From the NCBI GenBank assembly GCA_030748895.1, contig JASMLC010000001.1, positions 42,345 to 106,344 on the forward strand: DNA of 64,000 nt, written 5' to 3'. Source of the stretch: Candidatus Poseidoniia archaeon. Lineage in GTDB: Archaea; Thermoplasmatota; Poseidoniia; MGIII; CG-Epi1. Shown here piece after piece: positions 1 to 7,842 of this stretch (positions are counted from its first letter, which is position 1; every line of letters starts with the position of its first letter). A program made the position numbers and the translations under genes. A model generated the notes under the pieces. The model ran no database searches and was not told the DNA's origin. It was given only the letters and a program-made list of their open reading frames with translations.

Positions 1-318
1 CGTGAGCGCCAGGTCATCGAGCCCCGGAATCGCCGCGAGCATCTGCACCAGCCGGTCGAGGTCAGTGCGCAACAGCGGCTCACCACCAGTTAATCGCACC
101 CGCGAGACGCCCAGTTCCACCAGCAGCCGCACCACCCGCGCCAGCTGTTCGTAGCTCAGCAGCTCTTCGCGCGCGACGAAACAGGGCTCCGGCCCGTCGG
201 CAGGCATGCAGTAGAGACAACGAAAGTTACAGCGGTCGGTGACCGAGAACCGCAGCTGGGTGAGGGGGCGGCCGTGGAGGTCACGCACCGGTCGCATAGC
301 CGACTGAGCAGAGTTCAT
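1..318 (-). CDS. moaA: GTP 3',8-cyclase MoaA, N-terminal part
   Basis: Radical SAM enzyme for the first step of molybdenum cofactor synthesis, converting GTP to the cyclic pyranopterin precursor. The visible 106 residues start MNSAQSAMRPVRDLHGRPLT and contain the strong MoaA signature SVTDRCNFRCLYCMP, with the CxxxCxxC cluster motif, followed by RLTGGEPLLR, the SAM-binding GGE region. The gene runs off the left edge of the window, so about two thirds of the protein is missing. An in-frame ATG at 297 is an alternative start. It is divergent from the nitrate reductase cluster, whose NarG needs this cofactor, so the placement is functionally sensible. G+C looks like the chromosome rather than like the nar genes. 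Confidence 0.93.
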   Translation of the reverse strand, partial: MNSAQSAMRPVRDLHGRPLTQLRFSVTDRCNFRCLYCMPADGPEPCFVAREELLSYEQLARVVRLLVELGVSRVRLTGGEPLLRTDLDRLVQMLAAIPGLDDLALT

Positions 319-348
319 ACCAATTCGCCAACAGGCCAGCCAGCGCTT

Positions 349-358
349 TAAAGATAGG
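349..358. promoter_or_regulatory. A/T box between moaA and the nar cluster
   Basis: GCTTTAAAGA is a near-palindromic A/T box 32-39 bases upstream of the moaA start and a plausible TATA element for it. An AGGAGG follows on the plus strand at 356-361. A second A/T stretch, ATAAATATACG at about 391-401, is the better TATA candidate for the nar cluster. The sequence between 319 and 460 shows no other structure. Confidence 0.4.
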
Positions 359-460
359 AGGTTGTGCGCGGTGCCGGCTCTCCAAAAGCATAAATATACG
401 TTGCTAACTTGCATAGATAGCATCTATACGATACATCGCTCAAACACATTTCGGCGAACT

Positions 461-1183
461 ATGCACCCCACCATACACCGATTGAAGTCTCGCAGAATCG
501 AATCTTTGGCAGTACTGGAACGGCGTCAGAATACGGCTGCAATCCTAATCATAGTGCTGGTGGCTCTGGTGGTGGTCAGTATCACCCCTCAGAATGCTAT
601 TGGGAAGGAGGGCGGTACCAATGAGTATGACCAATGTGTTTGCCATGGTTCCAACCCCTCATCTGATGTGAAAGTCATTTTGGACCTGCCGGTTGGAGGC
701 TATAACACTAGTGAAACCTACCTGATTGGTATTAGTTTCACTGGCGGCCCCGAGGAAAACCAAGATCCAGACACTGCACAGGGAGGCTTCTACCTCGATG
801 TTGATTCTGGAACTCTGGCAGCCACTGGTTCTGATGTGACCGTAACGGCAGATGGAAAGGAAGCCAATCACACCGCAGCAGGGAACGGGAAGCGCAGCTG
901 GAATCTGCAATGGACCGCCGGTAGCGCAGACTCCACGGTCTTCACCCTGCGAGTCAACTCAGTCAATGGCGATGGTCAACCCAATCTAGGAGATGAAGAT
1001 AGATGGAACAAAATTACAGTCACATACAACAGCGATGGAACGACAGGTATCAAGCTGGCCGAGAAAGGATGGGAAGCTCCCGAGAAAATGCTCGAATGGG
1101 AGTTGACACTGGTGCTGCTCTGTCTGGCGGGAATCACAGGCTATACCATGCGCAAGGTCACCCGCGGCCGGAGGAGGGAGTAA
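461..1183 (+). CDS. Membrane-anchored CxCH protein at head of nar cluster
   Basis: A 240-residue protein I cannot assign to a named gene. A membrane segment near residues 24-43 is followed by an extracytoplasmic domain of about 160 residues and a second membrane segment near 213-230 with a basic tail (RKVTRGRRRE). Just after the first segment is CVCHG (C59, C61, H62), one residue short of the classical CxxCH c-haem motif. The domain resembles exported choice-of-anchor/reelin-like domains that carry a CxxCH motif near the N terminus. Its stop lies 3 bases before narG, so it is probably co-transcribed and could be an electron-transfer or assembly partner; that is inference. The start is uncertain: a GTG at 371, nine bases after AGGAGG, and a TTG at 362 are alternatives. 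Confidence 0.6.
   Translation: MHPTIHRLKSRRIESLAVLERRQNTAAILIIVLVALVVVSITPQNAIGKEGGTNEYDQCVCHGSNPSSDVKVILDLPVGGYNTSETYLIGISFTGGPEENQDPDTAQGGFYLDVDSGTLAATGSDVTVTADGKEANHTAAGNGKRSWNLQWTAGSADSTVFTLRVNSVNGDGQPNLGDEDRWNKITVTYNSDGTTGIKLAEKGWEAPEKMLEWELTLVLLCLAGITGYTMRKVTRGRRRE
1170..1180 (+). promoter_or_regulatory. Strong Shine-Dalgarno for narG
   Basis: GGAGGAGGGAG ends six bases before the narG ATG at 1187. Most genes elsewhere in the window appear leaderless, so this strong site, and GGAGG at 7110-7114 before narI, fit translation from an internal position in one long nar transcript. Confidence 0.7.
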
Positions 1184-1186
1184 TTC

Positions 1187-4100
1187 ATGGCTTCAGACAA
1201 GCTTGATGGTGCCCGCTGGTTCCGCGTTGCTCCCGAATCACGAACCTGGGAGCAGTTCTACCGCGACCGCTGGTCATACGATCGCACAGTCCGTACCAGT
1301 CACAGCGTTAATTGTTCAGGCTCCTGCTCATGGGAAGTTTTCGTCAAGGATGGGCTTATCTGCTGGGAACTGCAGAAAACCGACTGGCCCCAAATCAATG
1401 ATGAAACGCCCAATTACGAACCGCGCGGTTGCCAGAGAGGTATCTCGGCCTCCTGGTATCCTTACTCACCTCTGCGCCCGAAGTACCCGTACGTCAGAGG
1501 AGTGCTGTGGGATTACTATCAAGAAGCGCGCAGCAATGGTCAGAACCCGGCGGCAGCCTGGGCTTCGATTGTTGACGACCCTGTAAAATCCGAGACATAC
1601 AAGAATGCACGGGGCAAGGCAGGGTGGAAACGCGTCACCTGGGACGAGGCTGCTGAGCTTGCCGCTGCGGCCCAGATTCATACTATCAAACGCTACGGCC
1701 CGGACCATCTCGCTGCTTTTTCACCGATTCCTGCAATGAGCATGGTTTCGTTCATTGGAGGTCAGCGCTGGAATAACCTGATGGGGGGCGTGATGCTCTC
1801 ATTCTACGAGTGGTACCACGACTTGCCACATATCATGCCAATGATGTGGGGGGACCAGACCGATGTAGCCGAGAGTGCCGACTGGTATCAGGGGACCTAC
1901 TGGATAGTCATGGGCTCCAACTTGCCGATGACCAGGACTGCAGACGCTCACTTCGCTTCCGAACACAAGTACAATGGCGGCAAGATTACCAACCTCTCAC
2001 CCGATTACTCGGATGTTACTAAGTTTGCCGATCTCTGGGTACAGATTAAGGAAGGGAGAGACGGTGCTTTCCTTAACGCTTGCATCCATGTGATTCTGAA
2101 GGAATACTATGTCGACCGGCAGTGTGAATACTTTCATGACTACGTTAAACGATACACCAATCTTCCTTTCTTGGTAGTGCTGGACAAAGAAGACAAAGTG
2201 TATCGTAACGGTCGGTTCCTGCGCGCCTCCGATATCAAAGCGTTTGTGGATGAGGAACACGGTGAATGGAAACCACTGCAGATGGATTCGAACGGTAAGT
2301 TGAAGATACCCACTGGTACCGTTGGCCACCGCTGGGAACAGGAAACCGAGGGGCGCTGGAACCTGACTCACCAGGATTCGTTGACTGGCAAGGATTACGA
2401 CCCGGCCCTGACACTGCTTGGAAGCAAAAAGGCCAAGGAAGTACAAGTAGCATTTTCTGACTTTACCAATACCTACGACGAACTGGGACAGACCGAGAAC
2501 ACGGGAAACCCAGCGATTGATCGCTATCGCGGAGTTCCTGCAGTGGAAGTCGAGACAGCCGAAGGGAAATTGCTGGTAACTACTGCATTTGACCTTTTGA
2601 TGGGTCAGTTTGGAGTTAACCGAGGCCTCTCTGGCGACTATCCAAAGGATTACGACGACCCAGAACAACCTTTCACGCCAGCTTGGCAGGAACAGGAGAC
2701 TGGCGTCAGTCGGGATTTAGCTATCCGAGTCGGGAGGGAGTGGGCAGATAACGCTGAAGCGACAAAGGGAAAATCACTCTTCATCACTGGTTCAGGCATC
2801 CTGCACTGGTACCACGGCGGTTCTCTCATCTACCGTGCTGAGGCGGTGATGGGGATTATCTGCGGTTGCCAGGGCAATAATGGTGGCGGTTTCGCCCACT
2901 ATGTCGGGACCGAGAAGATTCGTAATTACGCAGCCATTGGAATGCTCGGCGGTGCAACAGACTGGTACCGCCCGCCACGGCATCAGAATTCTACCTCTTG
3001 GCAGTACTTCCACACCGACCAGTGGCGCTACGACGGAATGCCACTCGATGCACTCTGGTCTCCTGGTGCGAAGTCACTGCCGAAGCATGGTCAGCACTCC
3101 GCCGACCTGAATCACCTGGCAGTGCGCAGCGGCTGGCTCCCATTCTTTCCGCAGTTTGACAAGAAAAATCCACTTGATGTGTACAAAGAAGCTGTTGCAG
3201 ATGGTTGCAAAACCGATGCGGAAATCACCTCTTGGGTTGCGAGACAGTTCAAAGACGGCAAGATGGACTTCGCTCTGACTGACGTTGATCACAAGGATAA
3301 CCATCCCAAAGTACTCACCATCTGGCGTGGCAACCTCTTCGGTACCAGCACGCGTGGTCAGGAGTATGGCCAGCGATATCTGCTCGGAACGCATGACAAT
3401 GTGCTCGGTGGAGAACGCTCCAAGGAGATGGTGGAGGAAATAAAGTGGCATGACCAAGTTGATGCCGGCAAGCTGGATTTGGTGGTAAATTTCAACCTGC
3501 GCATGGATTCTTCGGCCAACTATGCTGACATTGTCCTGCCGACCGCCCACTGGTATGAGAAACATGACTTGACCTGCAGCGACCTGCACTCCTTCCTGCA
3601 TCCTTTCAATCCGGCGCATGATCCACCGTGGGAGTGTAAAACTGACTGGGAAGGGTTCAAAGTACTGGCAAAGAAGTTCAGTGAACTGGCGGCTGACGAA
3701 TTCGAAGGACCTGTGAAAGAGGTGGTGATGACCGCGCTCCAGACAGATACACCTGATGAGATGGCACAGCCGCTAGGTAGAGTACACGACTGGCGTGCAG
3801 GCGAATGCGAACCGGTTCCAGGCAAGACCTTCCCCAATGTGAAGGTGGTTGAGCGTGATTACGCGCAGCTCTATGACCGGCTTACCACGATGGGACCGCT
3901 CAGCTGCCAGCCCGGTGGCTATGGTGCCAAGGGCATCGACTGGGACCTGAGTGGAGTTTACGAAGAACTCAAAGATAATCGTCAGGTTGGTACCAAAGAT
4001 GGCCGCCCTGACATAACCAGCGCCCAGCAGGTCTCCGAGGCCATCCTGCGCATCTCGCCCGAGTCCGATGGTGAGGTCTCCTACCAAATATTCAAGAATC

Positions 4101-4954
4101 TCGAGAAGCGAGTTGGGCTGCCATTGGCCGATATGGTGGAGCATGAGCGAGAGATTGCTCACTCCTACGTCGATCTCTCCTCGCAGCCGCGTCGCACACT
4201 AACATCGCCACACTGGTCGGCCATTGAGGCCGCAGGCCGTACATACGGACCGTGGACCATGAACGTCGAGAAACTGAAGCCGTGGCACACATTGACCGGC
4301 CGACAGGAAATCTACTTCGACCACGAAGGCTACGTTGACTTGGGTGAGGCACTCCCGACGTACAAGCCACCGATTGACACGGTCGCCATCGGCGATCTGC
4401 AGATGGACGAATTAAAGGATAGCAACGCCAAACTGTTACGCTTTCTCACCCCGCACGGCAAATGGCAGATTCACAGTAATTTCCGCGACACTTGGCAGAT
4501 GACCAATGTCTTCCGGGGAGGCCCACTTGGTTGGCTTAACAACGAAGATGCCACCGAGATAGGTGTCGAAGACAACGACTGGATTGAGATTTTTACCAAC
4601 AACGGTATTCAGGTCGCCCGAGCAGTCGTCAGTCACACGGTTTCCCGGGGCATTTGCATTGTTTACCACCAGAATGAGCGACATATCAATGTTCCATTCT
4701 CACCTCTCGCCAAGAAACGGGGCGCTACCGATCTGCGTGGAGGCGGCAATAACGCCCCGACGCGGGTGATGATGAACCCGGCCACTATGATCGGGGGCTA
4801 CGCCCAGTTCACTTATTTCATCAACTACTGGGGCACCAGCCCTTCGGAGCGTGATATGGGAGTGCTGGTGCGCAAGATGCCACTAACCGCAGAAGGCAAG
4901 CCAGTCTATCAGGAAAGTGAGCTTTTCAAGCTCCCCACGGAGGCAGACTCATGA
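1187..4954 (+). CDS. narG: Respiratory nitrate reductase alpha subunit NarG
   Basis: Catalytic molybdenum subunit reducing nitrate to nitrite. The 1255 residues match the usual length (about 1245) and align along the whole E. coli protein by eye. The FS0 cluster ligands are in HSVNCSGSCSW (H39, C43, C47) and RGCQRG (C82). The molybdenum-ligand Asp corresponds to D212 in WYHDLP. Further landmarks are FSPIPAMSMVS, WGDQTDVAESADWY and, near the C terminus, MIGGYAQFTYFINYWGT. The N terminus (MASDKLDGARWFRV) has no twin-arginine signal, unlike the exported NarG of haloarchaea, so the active site is predicted to face the cytoplasm. The last codons overlap narH by 4 bases (ATGA). Confidence 0.97.
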   Translation: MASDKLDGARWFRVAPESRTWEQFYRDRWSYDRTVRTSHSVNCSGSCSWEVFVKDGLICWELQKTDWPQINDETPNYEPRGCQRGISASWYPYSPLRPKYPYVRGVLWDYYQEARSNGQNPAAAWASIVDDPVKSETYKNARGKAGWKRVTWDEAAELAAAAQIHTIKRYGPDHLAAFSPIPAMSMVSFIGGQRWNNLMGGVMLSFYEWYHDLPHIMPMMWGDQTDVAESADWYQGTYWIVMGSNLPMTRTADAHFASEHKYNGGKITNLSPDYSDVTKFADLWVQIKEGRDGAFLNACIHVILKEYYVDRQCEYFHDYVKRYTNLPFLVVLDKEDKVYRNGRFLRASDIKAFVDEEHGEWKPLQMDSNGKLKIPTGTVGHRWEQETEGRWNLTHQDSLTGKDYDPALTLLGSKKAKEVQVAFSDFTNTYDELGQTENTGNPAIDRYRGVPAVEVETAEGKLLVTTAFDLLMGQFGVNRGLSGDYPKDYDDPEQPFTPAWQEQETGVSRDLAIRVGREWADNAEATKGKSLFITGSGILHWYHGGSLIYRAEAVMGIICGCQGNNGGGFAHYVGTEKIRNYAAIGMLGGATDWYRPPRHQNSTSWQYFHTDQWRYDGMPLDALWSPGAKSLPKHGQHSADLNHLAVRSGWLPFFPQFDKKNPLDVYKEAVADGCKTDAEITSWVARQFKDGKMDFALTDVDHKDNHPKVLTIWRGNLFGTSTRGQEYGQRYLLGTHDNVLGGERSKEMVEEIKWHDQVDAGKLDLVVNFNLRMDSSANYADIVLPTAHWYEKHDLTCSDLHSFLHPFNPAHDPPWECKTDWEGFKVLAKKFSELAADEFEGPVKEVVMTALQTDTPDEMAQPLGRVHDWRAGECEPVPGKTFPNVKVVERDYAQLYDRLTTMGPLSCQPGGYGAKGIDWDLSGVYEELKDNRQVGTKDGRPDITSAQQVSEAILRISPESDGEVSYQIFKNLEKRVGLPLADMVEHEREIAHSYVDLSSQPRRTLTSPHWSAIEAAGRTYGPWTMNVEKLKPWHTLTGRQEIYFDHEGYVDLGEALPTYKPPIDTVAIGDLQMDELKDSNAKLLRFLTPHGKWQIHSNFRDTWQMTNVFRGGPLGWLNNEDATEIGVEDNDWIEIFTNNGIQVARAVVSHTVSRGICIVYHQNERHINVPFSPLAKKRGATDLRGGGNNAPTRVMMNPATMIGGYAQFTYFINYWGTSPSERDMGVLVRKMPLTAEGKPVYQESELFKLPTEADS

Positions 4955-6501
4955 AAATCATGAAGCAGATGGGGATGATTTTCAACATGGACAAGTGTCT
5001 AGGGTGCAACACCTGTACCGTCGCCTGCAAGAATGTCTGGACCAATCGTGAAGGAGCCAAGTACATGTTCTGGAACAACGTCGAGACGAAACCCGGTATT
5101 GGTTACCCCAAAGAGTGGGAGAATCAGGAGGAGTATGGCGGCGGCTGGGAACTCACCGGTAAGAAAAACAAACCTCTGAAACTGAAATTGCATGGCAAGG
5201 GAAAGGCACTGCTCAACCTATTCTACAATCCTCGTCAACCAGAGATGGGCGACTATGTCAACCGTGATGGTACCTACACATTCACCTATGAAGACCTGCA
5301 CAGTCCTAAACTGCACAAGCAGCAGCCCGTGGCGCGCCCCAAGTCAGAAGTGACTGGCGAGGAGGATATTCCCATTGAATGGGGAGTCAATTGGGAGGAC
5401 AACGCCGCTGGGGCTCACGTGACCGGCCAGTGGGATTACAATTTCTCCGACATGAGTGAAGAGGCTCACAAGGCCATGCTTCAGTATCAGGACTCCTTCA
5501 TGATTTACCTGCCACGCATTTGCAATCACTGTGCCAATCCTGCCTGTGTTGGGGCCTGCCCTAGCGCGGCAGCACACAAGCGTGAAGAAGATGGCGTGGT
5601 GCTCATTGACCAGACTCGTTGTCGGGGCTGGCGCTATTGCGTTTCGGCTTGCCCCTACAAGAAGGCCTACTACAACTGGCGCTCGGGGAAGATGGAGAAA
5701 TGTATTCTCTGCTACCCCCGACTTGAATCCGGGCAACCACCTGCGTGCTTCCATGCCTGTCCAGGACGGATTCGTTACATGAGCCCCCTGCTCATAAATC
5801 GCGACAGAGTGATCGAAGTCGCTACGGCACCGGAGGCAGACTTAGTGGAGTTGCACCGCGAAATCGTACTTGACCCCCACGATCCAGAGGTCATCGCAGC
5901 AGCAAAGGAACAGGATATTTCAGAATCGTGGCTTGATGCTGCCCAGCGTTCCCCGGTCTACAAGATGTTCAAGGAGTGGAAGATCGCCCTGCCGCTGCAT
6001 CCTGAATTCCGTACTGTTCCGTCGCTCTTCTATGTTCCGCCCGAGAGCCCAGTGTCGTCGTCACTGGACAAGGGAACTCGGCGTTCAGCAATAGGTGGTA
6101 AAACGGTCCTTCCTAACTTAGAGGAATTCCGGGTGCCAATCAAGTACCTCTCCCGATTGCTAGCAGCTGGCAATGAACAGCAGGTTGAACAAGCGCTCCA
6201 GCGACAGCTTGCCCTGCGCCGCTACCGCCGTTCACAGCGGGTAGAAGGCAAACCGGACATCGAAGTACTGGCACAAGTGGGTCTGACTGCCGACCAGGCC
6301 GATCAGATGCACAGACTACTATCGCTTGCTTTCCTCAACGAGCGCTTTGTGGTTCCTACTACCCGGCGTGAAGAGACTGGCAGCAGCCCGCATGTTGAGC
6401 GTGGTTTCGTCGGTTTCCATGAAATGTCTCCGTTATCTCCTATGTCACGACGCGAAGAATGGCATGTCGACCACCACCGTAAGGACAAGGTGGAACCATG
6501 A
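4951..6501 (+). CDS. narH: Respiratory nitrate reductase beta subunit NarH
   Basis: Iron-sulfur subunit carrying electrons from NarI haem to NarG. Of 516 residues, the first cysteine group is CLGCNTCTVACK (C16, C19, C22, C26), then CNHCANPACVGACPS, CRGWRYCVSACPYKK and CILCYPR...CFHACPGRIRY. The Trp in CRGWRYC marks the [3Fe-4S] site typical of NarH, so three [4Fe-4S] and one [3Fe-4S] cluster are expected. There is no signal peptide, which agrees with a cytoplasmic NarGH. It overlaps narG and narJ by 4 bases each, indicating translational coupling. Confidence 0.97.
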   Translation: MKIMKQMGMIFNMDKCLGCNTCTVACKNVWTNREGAKYMFWNNVETKPGIGYPKEWENQEEYGGGWELTGKKNKPLKLKLHGKGKALLNLFYNPRQPEMGDYVNRDGTYTFTYEDLHSPKLHKQQPVARPKSEVTGEEDIPIEWGVNWEDNAAGAHVTGQWDYNFSDMSEEAHKAMLQYQDSFMIYLPRICNHCANPACVGACPSAAAHKREEDGVVLIDQTRCRGWRYCVSACPYKKAYYNWRSGKMEKCILCYPRLESGQPPACFHACPGRIRYMSPLLINRDRVIEVATAPEADLVELHREIVLDPHDPEVIAAAKEQDISESWLDAAQRSPVYKMFKEWKIALPLHPEFRTVPSLFYVPPESPVSSSLDKGTRRSAIGGKTVLPNLEEFRVPIKYLSRLLAAGNEQQVEQALQRQLALRRYRRSQRVEGKPDIEVLAQVGLTADQADQMHRLLSLAFLNERFVVPTTRREETGSSPHVERGFVGFHEMSPLSPMSRREEWHVDHHRKDKVEP

Positions 6502-7121
6502 GTATACCCTTGGCAGTCCGAGAGGCAGAATCCGAGTCAACCGTAAATCCGACTCTGGAGACAGTTTACCGTCTTATCTCGGATCTGTTCAGCCATCCTG
6601 AAACCCTTGACCGACCGACGGTGGAAGCTACAGCTGCGGAAGCGTGCGCGGCGCTACGTGAGGAAAAAAGCCTTGCGGCAGCGAAAGCATTGGAACAATT
6701 TCTAACAGAGGTTTGGGAAATCTCACCCGACGTGTATCTGGCGACCCTCGAGCTCACTCCTGCCAGTCCACTCTACATAGGCCACTATGCCTTCGACACG
6801 CCTGCAAGTTGCGCCGGCCTGGGATTTTCAGAGCGCAATGGCTACATGATTGAGTTGATTAACCTCTACCGTCATTTCGGTTTTGCCGTGGACCACGGTG
6901 AACTGCCAGACTTCCTGCCGGCAATGGTGGAATTTCTCTGGCTCAGTCTGGACCGACCAGAAGAATTGCGCCAGAAATTCATAAGCGACTACCTGCTTCC
7001 CTACCTGCCATCACTCGTGGCTTCCCTACAGAAAATCGAGAGCCCTTACCTGCACCTGGTGAAGGCGCTTGAACTGACAGCCGAAGTGGATATAGCACGC
7101 CTTTCAAAGGGAGGTGACTGA
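6498..7121 (+). CDS. narJ: Nitrate reductase assembly chaperone NarJ
   Basis: Cytoplasmic system-specific chaperone (NarJ/TorD family) needed for molybdenum cofactor insertion into NarG and attachment to NarI; it is not part of the mature enzyme. The 207 residues are a little shorter than E. coli NarJ (236) and mostly helical, with the family-like stretch YRHFGFAVDHGELPDFLPAM. Assignment rests on moderate sequence resemblance and the exact narGHJI order. It overlaps narH by 4 bases, and its stop is followed immediately by the narI start. Confidence 0.88.
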   Translation: MSIPLAVREAESESTVNPTLETVYRLISDLFSHPETLDRPTVEATAAEACAALREEKSLAAAKALEQFLTEVWEISPDVYLATLELTPASPLYIGHYAFDTPASCAGLGFSERNGYMIELINLYRHFGFAVDHGELPDFLPAMVEFLWLSLDRPEELRQKFISDYLLPYLPSLVASLQKIESPYLHLVKALELTAEVDIARLSKGGD

Positions 7122-7122
7122 A

Positions 7123-7836
7123 ATGGCCGATTTCTGGTCAATCTGGGCGGATTTCTGGTTCGGCGTATTTCCGTATCTGGCATTGGGTCTGTTTCTGGGC
7201 CTCCCGATTTACCGGGCCTACCGGGGGCATCTGGTATACCCGTTCAAAGAACAGTGGACTGCACGGGGCGACTTCGAATGGACCCCCCGACCCAGTGGAT
7301 TCTTCGGACGCCGCTGGATGGGGACTGCCAGTATGGCCCTCCACTGGGGTATCATTACTCTCTTCGTTAGTCACCTGCTGGGGTTGATTGGAGGTTACTA
7401 CGGTAAAACCAACTGGATTGAGGCCTTCCACTGGCTGGGACTGGCGGCAGGCCTGCTATTCGTCTATGGCCTTTCCATTGCCCTGATTCGAAGGGTAAAG
7501 ATTCCCGAGATGCGGGCCATGTCAAAGAACGAGGACTACATAATCCTGATTTGGCTACTCTCCATCGCACTGACGGCACTTTACCAGGTGATCGTCAACC
7601 GCTTTTTCGGTGCCTCAATGGATGTGGCACCGTGGGTAATCAGCCTCGTCAGATTCTCCCCTGATGTGGCGCTGGTGACCAGCAACTCGCTGATTACTCA
7701 GCTGCACCTTGGACTGGCCCTCGGTTTCTTCGCCTACTTCCCGTTTACCAAGATGGTCCATATGTGGAGCTACCCTTTTGGCTACATAACGAGGCCCTAC
7801 ATCGCCGTCCGGCAGTACATGCGCTGGGCGCGGTGA
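7123..7836 (+). CDS. narI: Nitrate reductase gamma subunit NarI (cytochrome b)
   Basis: Di-haem b-type membrane anchor that oxidises quinol and passes electrons to NarH. It has 237 residues and about five membrane segments. The four haem-ligand histidines are visible as ALHWG and VSHLLG in the first pair, and LHLGL and MVHMW in the second, matching E. coli H56, H66, H187 and H205. The ATG at 7123 is preferred because GGAGG at 7110-7114 sits 8 bases upstream; a GTG at 7114 overlaps that site. The 2-base gap after narJ shows tight operon packing. Confidence 0.93.
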   Translation: MADFWSIWADFWFGVFPYLALGLFLGLPIYRAYRGHLVYPFKEQWTARGDFEWTPRPSGFFGRRWMGTASMALHWGIITLFVSHLLGLIGGYYGKTNWIEAFHWLGLAAGLLFVYGLSIALIRRVKIPEMRAMSKNEDYIILIWLLSIALTALYQVIVNRFFGASMDVAPWVISLVRFSPDVALVTSNSLITQLHLGLALGFFAYFPFTKMVHMWSYPFGYITRPYIAVRQYMRWAR

Positions 7837-7842
7837 TGCTCC

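Noticed and set aside
1760-1850. Apparent loss of the NarG molybdenum ligand (FYEWY in place of FYDWY)
   Set aside because: Aligning with E. coli NarG and counting from the known cluster His shows that the ligand Asp is in the following WY-x-DLP, which is conserved here as WYHDLP.
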